45,011 nucleotides of DNA from a virus: the IMG/VR virus record IMGVR_UViG_3300029957_000012, positions 1 to 45,011 of that record, one strand, 5' to 3'. A program made the position numbers and the translations under genes. Of the stretch, positions 14,309-22,284 are shown in pieces; the stretch's first letter is position 1, and each line of letters opens with the position of its first letter. The notes beneath the pieces are model-generated. The model did no database searches, was not told the DNA's origin, and saw only the letters and a list, made by a program, of their open reading frames with translations.

Positions 14309-15133
14309 TTGCCGTACTTCGAGCACGACGAAGACCTCCCCGTCCTGGTCCAGGAGCTCCCCGAGGGCGAGCGCTGGGTGTACCGTCAGGTCTTCAATCA
14401 GATCTACCGGCGGTGGCGCGCCTACGGCCGGCACGACGAGGAGGCCTCCTACCTCGAGGCTGCTCGGCAGGCGGCGGAGGCCACCAAGATCCTCGAACGG
14501 CATCCCGTCGCAGGACGCGTCACGATCTCGAGGACGATCCACCGAGTGGTTCCTGAGCGAACCAGCCCTCAGGCCGAGATCTGGTGGGCGCAGTTCATGG
14601 AGCTGCACCCGGGGTGGAAGTTCCAGACCTGGCGAGACCCGCTCGACCCGCGCGTCTTCCCGATCACGTCGCCGTACTGGGAGCGCTGCGAGAACGGCGC
14701 TCAGCTGGCTGACCTGGTCAGGATGGAGGTCCTCCTCAAGTACGGAGGCTTCTACGTCGACTCGGACGTGCAGCCGCTGCGATCGTTCGAGCCGCTCGTC
14801 CGCCTCGGCGGAGTCGCCGCGTGGGAAGACGCGAAAGCGGTCCCGAACGCGGTCATGGGTTTCTCGGCCGGGCACCCCGCCCTCGCCGCAGTCCTTGACC
14901 TCTCCCTCGCGCGCGTACCCGGCCCGACCTGGTGGTCTGGAGTCGGCGCTTACACGGCGATCCTCCCGGCGCGCGCAGACGTCGAGCTGCTCAGCCCGAT
15001 GACGTTCTATCCTGTGCACTACAAGGACCCGGACAGGGAGCGGAAGCTCGCGGAGGCAGACGCGGAACGATACCCGCTGAGCTTCTCCGTCCACCACTAC
15101 GCGGGCAGCTGGCTCCGCAGGAAGGCATCGTGA
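14309..15133 (+). CDS. GT32-family glycosyltransferase
   Basis: 274 residues from TTG 14309 with AAAGGA at 14294-14299; no other start lies near. Residues 1-70 are helical and unlike the usual family start. From about residue 75 the sequence follows OCH1/capsule-type GT32 enzymes: Ile-His-Arg-Val-Val-Pro, a Trp-Arg-Asp-Pro motif, then the metal- and sugar-nucleotide-binding Asp151-Ser-Asp153 after GGFYV. The family transfers a sugar from a nucleotide donor. The acceptor is not known: host surface, virion protein or DNA are all possible. The catalytic part is closely related to the C-terminal half of 23834-25132. It shares its operon with the DNA methyltransferase, whose ATG overlaps its stop. 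Confidence 0.85.
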   Translation: MPYFEHDEDLPVLVQELPEGERWVYRQVFNQIYRRWRAYGRHDEEASYLEAARQAAEATKILERHPVAGRVTISRTIHRVVPERTSPQAEIWWAQFMELHPGWKFQTWRDPLDPRVFPITSPYWERCENGAQLADLVRMEVLLKYGGFYVDSDVQPLRSFEPLVRLGGVAAWEDAKAVPNAVMGFSAGHPALAAVLDLSLARVPGPTWWSGVGAYTAILPARADVELLSPMTFYPVHYKDPDRERKLAEADAERYPLSFSVHHYAGSWLRRKAS

Positions 15134-16800
15134 TGAAGGCAGTAGATGTCATGGGCTTCGCGGGGAGCATGGCCTGCGGAGTAGACCAGGCCGGCTTCGA
15201 TGTCGTGGCGAAGCGCGAGCCGTCCGCGTTCGGCGGGTTCGGCGTCGAGTCGCTCACGTACAACATGCCCTGGGTCGAGCCGCAGGTCGCCGACCAGGCC
15301 GATTGGGACCTCCCCGCTGACAAGGACATCGACTTCGTGTACGGCTGCCCGCCGTGCTCCGGCTTCAGCGCCCTGAGCATCATCAACGCGAAGGTCCACA
15401 GCAACTCGAAGGCGACGCTCTACGGCGCAGACGCCGACATCAACGAGTGCATGGGCTGGTTCGTGGACTACGCGGCGCGCGTCAAGCCTCCCGTCGCCGT
15501 CTTCGAGTCCGTCGGCCCCGCCTTCACGGTCGGGCGCGAGTGGATGGAGACGCTCTTCTATCGCCTCCGCGAGAAGTCGGGCCTCGACTACCAGCTGACC
15601 CACGTCAACATGGACGCGGGCCTGGTCGGCGGAGACGTGACACGCAAGCGATACTTCTTCGTCGCCCACCTCCAGCCGTTCGGCGTCGGCCTCGACTTCG
15701 TCTCGCCGCGATCGTTCATGGAGACGGTCGGCGACCTCGGAGACACGGAGCAGGGCGACTACGACTGGGGCCACTTCACGGACCCGGGCGCGGGCGTCGC
15801 GCGCACGAAGCGCACCATCGAGTGGCTCGAGGCGCAGGGTCGCGAGTGGAGGCCCGGGACGAGGCTTCCAGACAACCTCGAGCAGGACGAGAGCGGGCGC
15901 GTGATCGAACCCGCGCCTGACTTCTGGTACAAGAGCCGCCCGACCAAGTCGAAGCGGTACGGCGACGAGAACGGGATGTCTGACATCTTCAGCCACTGGT
16001 TCTCGACCGACGCCTTCAGCCCGCTGCGGTGGCGGCCCGACAAGCCGTTCGGTGTCGTGGTCGCGGCGACCCTCTTTCGCGCCGTCCACCCGGTGCAGGC
16101 GCGCAACCTGACCTACCGCGAGGCCGCGCGGTTCATGTCACTGCCGGACACCTGGTCGATGCGCGTCCTCACGGAGAAGAACAAACCCGCGGAGATCGGG
16201 AAGGCCATCCCAGCGGCGAGCGCCAAGTGGATCGCGCACTGGGCTAAGATGTCCCTCGAGGGGACGCCCGGAGAGTACGCTGGCAGGGACACCGCCGACC
16301 CGCTCATCCGCGTGATCACGGTCAATAGCAAGGGCTCGGTCGCCGAGATCATGAAGGGGAACGACGCCGACGCGTTCTACGCGGACGGCGAGTACTCTGA
16401 TCCCGACCCGAAGGTTTGGCTGATCGACCGCAAGTCCCGGCCCGCCCAGTGGTGGCAGCGGGATGACGAACTCGGGATCTTCTCGCGACCGGAAGCCTCG
16501 GCAGGCCGAAGCGTCTCCAAAACGCTTCGGGCAGGGTCGACACCTGCTCCGGTCGCCACTCAAGCGAGCGCCAAGGCTATTCCGGCGCGCTCCGCTAGCA
16601 AAGGCGCAGAACCAATCGCCCGCGTCCAGCCCGAGCAGGTAGTGGCTCTCTTGGAAGAACTCAACCTCTCCAAGGCGGACGCTGCCGCACGGCTCGGGGT
16701 ATCCCCGTCGCGTATCAACGAGCTGGTCACCAATACCCGCCCGAACAGCTGGCTCAACGCGAGTCGCTGGGAAGAAGTCCAGGCGGCGCTGCGTGGCTGA
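15133..16800 (+). CDS. C5-cytosine DNA methyltransferase with C-terminal helix-turn-helix
   Basis: 555 residues, ATG 15133 overlapping the previous stop. It shows motif I (GFAGSMACGVDQAGF), motif IV with the catalytic Cys75 (GCPPCSGFS), a motif VI with Glu125-Ser-Val in place of Glu-Asn-Val, a motif VIII core (TRKRYFFVA, about 169-177), and motifs IX/X (YREAARFMSLPDTW, then Gly-Lys-Ala-Ile-Pro). Residues 400-490 form a linker, and about 500-545 hold a helix-turn-helix (KADAAARLGVSPSRINELV). It would transfer a methyl group from AdoMet to C5 of cytosine, protecting phage DNA or changing gene expression. Motif VI and the extra domain are unusual. If cytosine is already hydroxymethylated, its target atom is blocked, so timing or chemistry may differ. 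Confidence 0.85.
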   Translation: MKAVDVMGFAGSMACGVDQAGFDVVAKREPSAFGGFGVESLTYNMPWVEPQVADQADWDLPADKDIDFVYGCPPCSGFSALSIINAKVHSNSKATLYGADADINECMGWFVDYAARVKPPVAVFESVGPAFTVGREWMETLFYRLREKSGLDYQLTHVNMDAGLVGGDVTRKRYFFVAHLQPFGVGLDFVSPRSFMETVGDLGDTEQGDYDWGHFTDPGAGVARTKRTIEWLEAQGREWRPGTRLPDNLEQDESGRVIEPAPDFWYKSRPTKSKRYGDENGMSDIFSHWFSTDAFSPLRWRPDKPFGVVVAATLFRAVHPVQARNLTYREAARFMSLPDTWSMRVLTEKNKPAEIGKAIPAASAKWIAHWAKMSLEGTPGEYAGRDTADPLIRVITVNSKGSVAEIMKGNDADAFYADGEYSDPDPKVWLIDRKSRPAQWWQRDDELGIFSRPEASAGRSVSKTLRAGSTPAPVATQASAKAIPARSASKGAEPIARVQPEQVVALLEELNLSKADAAARLGVSPSRINELVTNTRPNSWLNASRWEEVQAALRG

Positions 16801-17176
16801 GCTCCTAGTCCCTGGCAAGATCAGGGTCCTCGGTCAGACGTTCACCGTTCGCGTGATCGGGCGCGACGAGACGTTCTACAGGGGAGCGGACAAGGACGTG
16901 CTCGGCTACACCGACACGGCGCTCCAGAAGATCGAGCTCTTGGGACCCGACGAGATGTCCGCTGCGCAGGCAGCCGACACGCTGCTCCACGAGACGCTCC
17001 ACGCGATGACGTCCCTCTTCCAGATCCTCCCAGACGCGAGCGAGACGGAGGAGGAGGCGATCATCAAGGCGCTCACTCCCGCGCTGATGCACACGCTGCG
17101 CGACAACCCGAAGCTGGTCGCCGCGATCCTCACAGACTTCGACTCGGACGAGCCCGCGCACGAGCACGTCGACTGA
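16793..17176 (+). CDS. ImmA/IrrE-like or other HExxH metallopeptidase
   Basis: 127 residues from GTG 16793, overlapping the methyltransferase end by eight bases in another frame. A zinc-peptidase motif His66-Glu-Thr-Leu-His70 sits in a helix after an Ala-rich stretch; a third ligand could be one of the Glu in the Glu-Thr-Glu-Glu-Glu stretch around 83-88. The N-terminus has beta strands (KIRVLGQTFTVRVIG), as in phage metallopeptidases that cut repressors or host proteins. No repressor gene is visible here, so the target is unknown. The C-terminus is acidic and ends in His-rich residues. Confidence 0.75.
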   Translation: MAELLVPGKIRVLGQTFTVRVIGRDETFYRGADKDVLGYTDTALQKIELLGPDEMSAAQAADTLLHETLHAMTSLFQILPDASETEEEAIIKALTPALMHTLRDNPKLVAAILTDFDSDEPAHEHVD

Positions 17177-17367
17177 TGGCGACGGACCGCACCGACTACG
17201 CGGACGCGTCGACCGAGTGGGCCTGTACCAGGAAGAAGGCGTACCCCGACGAGAAGATGGCGCGGAAGGTAGCCGGGAGGATGCGCGCCGAGAAGGGCGC
17301 GGACGTGGTCGTGTACGCCTGCACCCGGTGCGGCCGGTACCACATCGGGCGAGCGTCGCGTGGCTGA
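17176..17367 (+). CDS. Small zinc-ribbon protein
   Basis: 63 residues, ATG 17176 sharing a base with the previous stop. The pattern Cys-x-Arg-Lys-Lys-x-Tyr, a basic helix, then Tyr-x-Cys-x2-Cys-Gly-x-Tyr-His-Ile-Gly is one I know from many actinophage miniproteins, probably a one-zinc ribbon. Role unknown. The next gene starts eight bases before its end. Confidence 0.75.
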   Translation: MATDRTDYADASTEWACTRKKAYPDEKMARKVAGRMRAEKGADVVVYACTRCGRYHIGRASRG

Positions 17368-17584
17368 CCGCCAGGCGTCCTCGCGCTTCTTCGTCCAGGA
17401 CCGGCCGAAGGAGGCCTGGCACGTCGAGTCGGAGGACAACTGCGAGGTCATGCTCTGCTCGAAACAGATCAGCGTGGACAGTTACACGGCGCGGATCAGG
17501 ACGTCCTGGCCGTCTCGGAAGTGCCCTGACTGCTGGATCGTGCTCGAGCAGGAGCGACTGGTCTCGAGGATGGGCCGACGATGA
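17360..17584 (+). CDS. Small Cys-containing protein, unknown
   Basis: 74 residues from GTG 17360, overlapping 17176-17367 by eight bases in another frame. It has Cys near residues 28 and 33 and a CPDC motif near 55-58, so a zinc site is likely. The remainder is mixed beta. No family recognised. The stop overlaps the next ATG (ATGA at 17581). Confidence 0.65.
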   Translation: MADRQASSRFFVQDRPKEAWHVESEDNCEVMLCSKQISVDSYTARIRTSWPSRKCPDCWIVLEQERLVSRMGRR

Positions 17585-17799
17585 CGCCGATGCATCCCCT
17601 GCGATCACCCGTGCCGGTGCGCACCGTGGTCCAGGTCGACTACGACGAGGACTTCAGCTGGGCAGTCGAGGAGTTCGACGGCCGAGCAGACGACGCCTAC
17701 TGGGAGCACTTCGCTCGCCAGCAGTTCACCTGGGATCGTTTTTACGAGTGGTGGGTCGCCCGCCGCTGGCTCGTCCCGCGCGATGTCCGCAAGAGGTAG
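17581..17799 (+). CDS. Small Trp-rich protein, unknown
   Basis: 72 residues from ATG 17581. The middle is acidic (DYDEDFSWAVEEFDG) and the C-terminal third is rich in Trp and Arg. No motif recognised. Its TAG stop (17797-17799) is also the first half of the -10 box for the next gene. Confidence 0.65.
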   Translation: MTPMHPLRSPVPVRTVVQVDYDEDFSWAVEEFDGRADDAYWEHFARQQFTWDRFYEWWVARRWLVPRDVRKR

Positions 17800-17802
17800 G
17801 AT
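17797..17802 (+). promoter_or_regulatory. Candidate leaderless -10 box before the phosphoesterase gene
   Basis: TAGGAT ends 6 bases before ATG 17809, where transcription would start at or next to the start codon. The first 15 bases through ATG match those at 33368-33382 in 14 positions. I see no -35 box. The AGGA within it could also serve as a weak ribosome site. Confidence 0.4.
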
Positions 17803-17808
17803 ACCTGC

Positions 17809-19065
17809 ATGAAGTACTTCCCCGAATACGACGCATACATCGCTGAAGGCGTGCGCGCCGGAACCAGCTGGACCCAGATAGCCGCCGGTATGTCCGAGAA
17901 GTTCGGCGTGAGAGTCGACGGCGACTCAGTAAGGAAGCGCGCCACGCGCCCGACCTTCGGCCTCGAGCAGGAGGTCACCGAGGAGGAGACTCCCGAGGAT
18001 CGGTTCCGGGCGAAGGTCGACACTGAGAAGCAGCGCTCTGCTGACCGATCGCTCGCGCGCGAGATGGCCGCCGCTGTCAAGGCGAAGGCGCGCTGGGACG
18101 AGTTCCTCGACATCGTGTCGGGAGAACTCGCGTCTACTCCGCGACCCGACCTCGAGCAGCTCGTCATCCCCGTAGGGTCTGGCACTCCAGAGACCTTCAC
18201 GCTGATGCTAGGGGACATCCACGTCGGGAAGCTCGTAGATCCGGGAGTCGTGGGTCAGGGCTTCGGCTACGGGGTACCCATCTTCCAGGAGCGCATCGCG
18301 CGCCTGAAGAACCGCATCCTCCGCCTCTTCACTCTCCACTCTCAGACGGCGAGGTTCGACCGGATCCGCATCTACTTCATGGGCGACGGGGTGGACGGAG
18401 TCGACATGCGCCGCGGGCACGCGCATCGCGTCGACACGCAGACAGCGACCCACCAGGTGCTCATCCTCGTGTACGCGATCGAGGCCATGATCCGCGAGCT
18501 CAGCGCCGCTCTCGGCATCCCCGTCGAGGTCGACTGGCGCTTCGGCAACCACGGTCGCGTCGGCGACTTCGGCGTGAACCTCCCCGCCGACAACTGGGAC
18601 TTCATCGCCGGGCAGATGCTCGCGATCGCGCTTCGGGACATGACCGCGGACGGGCGAGCGAAGCTCAACGTCGACTCGCTCAAGTACTCGATCACGCAGC
18701 TCGGCCCGTACCGCGTCTACTCGTCCCACGGCGACGGTATCAAGGGCGGCGACGGGTTCGCGGGACTCCCGATCAACGGCCTCGCGCGGGCGCTCTCGAA
18801 GGACACCGGCCTCCACCTCCAGCTGTTCGATCTCTACCTCACCGCGCACTTTCACACGCCGCAGGACATCACCACTCAGACGGGTCGTATCATCATGAAC
18901 GGCTGCTGGGACGGCGGCGACGACTACTCGGTCAACGGCATCAAGGCAGCGAGCGAGCCGGCGCAGATCGCCTTCGGCATCCACCCCGAGCGCGGGATGA
19001 CCTGGCAGTCGCGCATCGCCCTCGCTCCGGCGCGTCGCGGCCCGACAGCGGTGTCCGACCTGTGA
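17809..19065 (+). CDS. Calcineurin-like metallophosphoesterase with N-terminal helix-turn-helix
   Basis: 418 residues from ATG 17809. Residues 8-45 look like a helix-turn-helix (TSWTQIAAGMSEKFG...DSVRKRA). The phosphoesterase domain has all five blocks: Asp136-x-His138 (GDIHVGK), Gly-Asp193-x2-Asp196, Gly-Asn247-His248, a Ser-His-Gly-Asp near residue 306, and His347-x-His349. These bind two metals. Similar phage genes sit just before the portal. The substrate may be DNA ends, a nucleotide or a phosphoprotein; the helix-turn-helix favours DNA. It is the first gene of the structural region and may be read from its own start site. Confidence 0.85.
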   Translation: MKYFPEYDAYIAEGVRAGTSWTQIAAGMSEKFGVRVDGDSVRKRATRPTFGLEQEVTEEETPEDRFRAKVDTEKQRSADRSLAREMAAAVKAKARWDEFLDIVSGELASTPRPDLEQLVIPVGSGTPETFTLMLGDIHVGKLVDPGVVGQGFGYGVPIFQERIARLKNRILRLFTLHSQTARFDRIRIYFMGDGVDGVDMRRGHAHRVDTQTATHQVLILVYAIEAMIRELSAALGIPVEVDWRFGNHGRVGDFGVNLPADNWDFIAGQMLAIALRDMTADGRAKLNVDSLKYSITQLGPYRVYSSHGDGIKGGDGFAGLPINGLARALSKDTGLHLQLFDLYLTAHFHTPQDITTQTGRIIMNGCWDGGDDYSVNGIKAASEPAQIAFGIHPERGMTWQSRIALAPARRGPTAVSDL

Positions 19066-19322
19066 CGGTCTGCAAGACCTGCGGGGTCGAGGTCGCCGAG
19101 GCGAGGAGCGGGAAGCTCGTCCACCTCGGCGCGATCCCGCGCGAGGTCGCGGAGCACGACATCGAGGTCGTTGAGGCGCTCGAGGACTTCGACGCGCGCG
19201 AGGCGCTGCGGTTTGAGCTCAAGGCAGCGATCGAGGAGATGATCGCCCACCACGGGACGCTCCACCCTCTCGCCGACTGCCGCTGGGCTGAGAAGCTCGC
19301 GACTCTCCTCGAGCTGTCGTAG
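19062..19322 (+). CDS. Small protein with N-terminal CxxC
   Basis: 86 residues from GTG 19062 (GTGA overlap). It has CKTC near the N-terminus, a short beta hairpin, then an acidic amphipathic helix and a His-rich C-terminal helix. Possibly one zinc is held by the two Cys and later Cys/His. No family recognised. The TAG stop (19320-19322) overlaps the -10-like box before the portal. Confidence 0.65.
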   Translation: MTVCKTCGVEVAEARSGKLVHLGAIPREVAEHDIEVVEALEDFDAREALRFELKAAIEEMIAHHGTLHPLADCRWAEKLATLLELS

Positions 19323-19325
19323 TAT
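19320..19325 (+). promoter_or_regulatory. Candidate leaderless -10 box before the portal gene
   Basis: TAGTAT ends 6 bases before ATG 19332. The portal start has no ribosome site, which supports leaderless reading. No -35 box is visible, and its first three bases are the upstream stop codon. Confidence 0.4.
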
Positions 19326-19331
19326 CTGACC

Positions 19332-21122
19332 ATGCCACTACCGATCGAGGACGTCACCTGGCCACCGGTCTCAATGATGGCCGTCTACTCGAAGATGGCC
19401 GAGTGGGCCGCCTGGTACTCCGGCGAGCCGTCCCGGATCATGGCCGTGTACGCGATGAACAACGCGACGGCGCAGATCAACCCCTGGTGGAGGTTCTGGA
19501 CTCGCGCACGAGGAGGCGTGGACGGGGCGCAGCGCGCGCAGCTCCACGTCCCGGTCGCGGGCGACCTCGCATCCACTTCGGCGGCGCTGCTGTTCGGCGA
19601 GCCGTCGACTGTCCGCATCCGCGACGCGCGCCAGAGCTCCGAAGATCCGGAGCCGATCATGGACCCGGAGACGGGCGTCATGATGGACCCGATGACGGGC
19701 CAGCCAGCAGCCCCGGGGATGACCCCGTTCGGCGCGGCGATGGCGAAGGCGAAGGCGAAGCACCTGTCCGCCAAGACGATGACGCCGGAGCAGCAGGCCG
19801 AGGCGCGCCTCCTCCAGATCATCGAGGAGGGTGACGTCGACTCCCGCCTGGTCGAGGCTGCCGAGGGAGCGGCCGCGATCGGCGGCATCTACCTCTACCC
19901 CGTCTGGGACAAGGACCTCCGCCCGTTCCCGCTCCTCGGGATCGCGCAGTCCGATATGGCCGTCCCCGAGTTCCGCCACGGCATACTCGTCGCGGTCACC
20001 TTCCACAGGACCGTGTCGACCGAGGGTAATCGCGTGCTGCGGCACCTCGAACGCCACGAGATGGAGGGCACCGGCGCGCAGCGCCGCTGCGTCATCTACA
20101 ACGGCATCTTCCAGGGCACCGAGGATCGTCTCGGGATCGAGATGGGGCTCGGCGTCGGGGACAACCTCACGGGCGTATCCCTCGAACCTAAGATCGTCAC
20201 CCCGTTCGACACCCTCGACGTGGAGTACGTCCCGAACATCAGGCCCAACCGCCTGTGGCGGGCGTCGGGGTTCGGCGTCGCGGACATCCAGGGGAGCGAG
20301 ACGCTGCTGGACGCGCTGGATGAGACCTACGCCTCGTGGATGCGCGATGTCAGGCTCGCAAAGGCGCGCATCCTCGTGCCGCGCGAGTACCTCCGCAACG
20401 ACACCAACGACGATCAGGCTCCCGCGTTCGACCTCGATCAGGAGGTCTACGTCGGGATGGACATGGAGCCAGGCCTGTCGCAGGACGCGCGCGCGATGTT
20501 CGCGCACCAGTTCCAGATCAGGTACAAGGAGCACCAGGAGACGGCGCACGACCTCATCGACAGGATCGTCTCCAACGCGGGTTACACCCCGTCCACGATC
20601 GGCTCCTTCGGCGACAAGGTCACCGGCACCGGCACCGCGCTGAGGATCAGCGAGCACAAGACGCTCCTCACCCTCCGTCGCAAGTCCGGCTGGTGGAGGA
20701 CCGCGTACGCCAACACGCTGTACAGGATGGCGATCATCGACAAGGAGGTCTTCGGTCAGACGACCCCCGTGATCCGCCCGACCGTCGTGCTCTCCAACTC
20801 GATCATCGACAACCCGCTCGAGCTCGCGCAGACGGCGCTCGCGCTCAAGACCGCCGAGGCGGCCAGCATCGAGACGCGCGTCCGCATCGTCAACCCGGAC
20901 TGGAGCGAGACCGAGATAGACGCCGAAGTGGATCGCATCAAGGACGAGGGCGCCGCTTCGGCCCCGTCGGTGATCGGGAAGCCGACCACGCCGGGCCAGC
21001 TCGGGGCGGACCATACCGACATGGCCTCGATGCACAACCTGCCGACCACGAAGCAGACGAAGACGCCGCCCGCGAACGACGCGCCCGCGTCGCCCCCGCT
21101 CGCTCCCCAGGCAGACTCCTAG
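19332..21122 (+). CDS. Portal protein
   Basis: 596 residues, ATG 19332. The early Asn-Pro-Trp-Trp-Arg-Phe-Trp segment, the Leu-His-Val-Pro-Val-Ala-Gly-Asp-Leu-Ala block (about 72-81), the Leu-Phe-Gly-Glu-Pro stretch, and the long C-terminal helix with a Ser/Gly/Thr-rich turn (TGTALRISEHK, about 435-445) are typical of siphovirus (SPP1/gp6-like) portals. An extra Pro/Met-rich, disordered loop sits near residues 110-140. Twelve copies would form the ring at the capsid vertex through which DNA passes. The C-terminal 60 residues are Pro/Ala-rich and low in complexity. Position before scaffold and capsid genes agrees. Confidence 0.9.
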   Translation: MPLPIEDVTWPPVSMMAVYSKMAEWAAWYSGEPSRIMAVYAMNNATAQINPWWRFWTRARGGVDGAQRAQLHVPVAGDLASTSAALLFGEPSTVRIRDARQSSEDPEPIMDPETGVMMDPMTGQPAAPGMTPFGAAMAKAKAKHLSAKTMTPEQQAEARLLQIIEEGDVDSRLVEAAEGAAAIGGIYLYPVWDKDLRPFPLLGIAQSDMAVPEFRHGILVAVTFHRTVSTEGNRVLRHLERHEMEGTGAQRRCVIYNGIFQGTEDRLGIEMGLGVGDNLTGVSLEPKIVTPFDTLDVEYVPNIRPNRLWRASGFGVADIQGSETLLDALDETYASWMRDVRLAKARILVPREYLRNDTNDDQAPAFDLDQEVYVGMDMEPGLSQDARAMFAHQFQIRYKEHQETAHDLIDRIVSNAGYTPSTIGSFGDKVTGTGTALRISEHKTLLTLRRKSGWWRTAYANTLYRMAIIDKEVFGQTTPVIRPTVVLSNSIIDNPLELAQTALALKTAEAASIETRVRIVNPDWSETEIDAEVDRIKDEGAASAPSVIGKPTTPGQLGADHTDMASMHNLPTTKQTKTPPANDAPASPPLAPQADS

Positions 21123-21131
21123 GAGGAACAG

Positions 21132-21455
21132 ATGAGCAACAACCCGAACGGCTACAACCAGTACAAGGGCGGCGGCGGCGCCGGGAGCGGGAAAGACTCA
21201 CAGCACGCGGCTATCACTAGCAGCGACGGGCGCATCGGCTTCGGAGTTCAGGGAGGAAGGACTCCTGCTAATGTGAAGTCTGGCCCCCGCGCCGACCCGC
21301 ACGTCAACAACCCGAGCGGGAAGGCGGGCCAGTCGAAGGCCAGTCCAGCGCTTGTTCGCGCTAGGGCGGTCGTTGCTCTGAACAACAGGCCCATGGGGCC
21401 CAAGACGGGTCGTGGTATCTCAGGGACCCGTCCGTATAGTACTGGCAGGCCGTAG
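21132..21455 (+). CDS. Gly/Asn/Lys-rich basic protein, probably virion-associated
   Basis: 107 residues, ATG 21132 with GGAGGAA in front. It is disordered in composition: Gly, Asn, Ser, Lys and Arg dominate, with no hydrophobic core and almost no acidic residues. It lies between portal and scaffold and ends just before a strong terminator. It could be a minor head protein or DNA-condensing protein; no family recognised. Confidence 0.65.
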   Translation: MSNNPNGYNQYKGGGGAGSGKDSQHAAITSSDGRIGFGVQGGRTPANVKSGPRADPHVNNPSGKAGQSKASPALVRARAVVALNNRPMGPKTGRGISGTRPYSTGRP

Positions 21456-21479
21456 CGACCTAATTCTCGCGCGCAAACG

Positions 21480-21512
21480 GGCCCCGGAGCGATCCGGGGC
21501 CTCTTTCTATTT
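21480..21512 (+). terminator. Intrinsic terminator after the portal operon
   Basis: GGCCCCGG (21480-21487) and CCGGGGCC (21494-21501) form an 8-bp stem with a six-base loop, followed by a T-rich tail (CTCTTTCTATTT). It separates portal and scaffold-capsid transcription units. Confidence 0.85.
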
Positions 21513-21540
21513 CGACATCATGTCGTGAACGTGATACGGT
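21512..21540 (+). promoter_or_regulatory. Promoter of the scaffold-capsid operon
   Basis: TCGACA (21512-21517), 17 bases, TACGGT (21535-21540) with an extended TGA just before the -10 box. It starts at the last base of the terminator tail and lies 43 bases before the scaffold ATG, which has an AAGGAGAAGAG ribosome site. Confidence 0.6.
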
Positions 21541-21583
21541 CCGCATTACACCACGGCAGTGGTCAACCCCGTAAGGAGAAGAG

Positions 21584-22246
21584 ATGCCGGAAGCAACCAC
21601 CCCGCCTGCGAACGGCTCGACAGGCACCCCCGCGGACGCGGGAACAGCGACAGGAGTCGCGGCCGGGAAGCCCGAGCGGACGTTCACCCAGACCGAACTC
21701 GACGCGATCCTCGAGGCGCGACTCAAGCGAGCCGTCCCCGCGGACTACGAGGAGCTCAAGGCTCTGAAGACGGCGGCCGACACGGCGAAGGAGACGGAGA
21801 AGACTGAGATCCAGCGGATCAAGGACGAGCTGGAAAAGGAGCGCAACGGTCGCAAGACAGACGCTGCTTCGGTCAACGACGCCTACAAGAAACTGGCCAT
21901 CGTGACGGCAGCGACCGCCGCGAAGGCAGTCGACCCGGACGTCATCGTCGCGCTCCTCGCGAGCGACGACACCATCCTGGTGGACAAGAACCACGGGGTC
22001 TCCGGGGCGAAGGAGGCGGTCGCCGCTCTCCTGGCCGCGAAGCCGTACCTGGCAGGAAGCCAAGCGCTCCCTGGCAAGGCCGGCGGGGAGTTCGGGGGCG
22101 CCGACCAGAAGACGATCGCGGAGCAGATCAGGCAACTCGAGACGGACGCCGCTTCGGCGACCGATGTCCGGGTCCGCCAGACGAAGCTCTCCGAGGCTCG
22201 CGACCTCAAGATGCGCCAGCAGATTACTGGCACGGCACGAACCTGA
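21584..22246 (+). CDS. Capsid scaffolding protein
   Basis: 220 residues, ATG 21584 with AAGGAG upstream. The N-terminal 25 residues are Ala/Thr/Gly/Pro-rich and disordered. Residues 30-105 form a long charged coiled coil (Glu/Lys-rich). The C-terminal part is helical with basic residues, suitable for capsid contact. Size, charge pattern and position directly before the capsid gene are those of phage scaffolds. It would guide prohead assembly and then leave. No protease domain is visible. Confidence 0.85.
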   Translation: MPEATTPPANGSTGTPADAGTATGVAAGKPERTFTQTELDAILEARLKRAVPADYEELKALKTAADTAKETEKTEIQRIKDELEKERNGRKTDAASVNDAYKKLAIVTAATAAKAVDPDVIVALLASDDTILVDKNHGVSGAKEAVAALLAAKPYLAGSQALPGKAGGEFGGADQKTIAEQIRQLETDAASATDVRVRQTKLSEARDLKMRQQITGTART

Positions 22247-22284
22247 GCCTCTAGGGGCCGGGTTCACCAGCAGTAAGGAGTCTA

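Noticed and set aside
17809-19065. Minor head protein or maturation protease before the portal
   Set aside because: The five calcineurin-like metal motifs are clear, and no protease residues are present.
19371-21035. Long open frame (554 codons) on the minus strand opposite the portal gene
   Set aside because: It mirrors the portal codons and is Arg/Asp/Val/Leu-rich as expected for a shadow in GC-rich DNA; there is no ribosome site, and all other genes are on the + strand.
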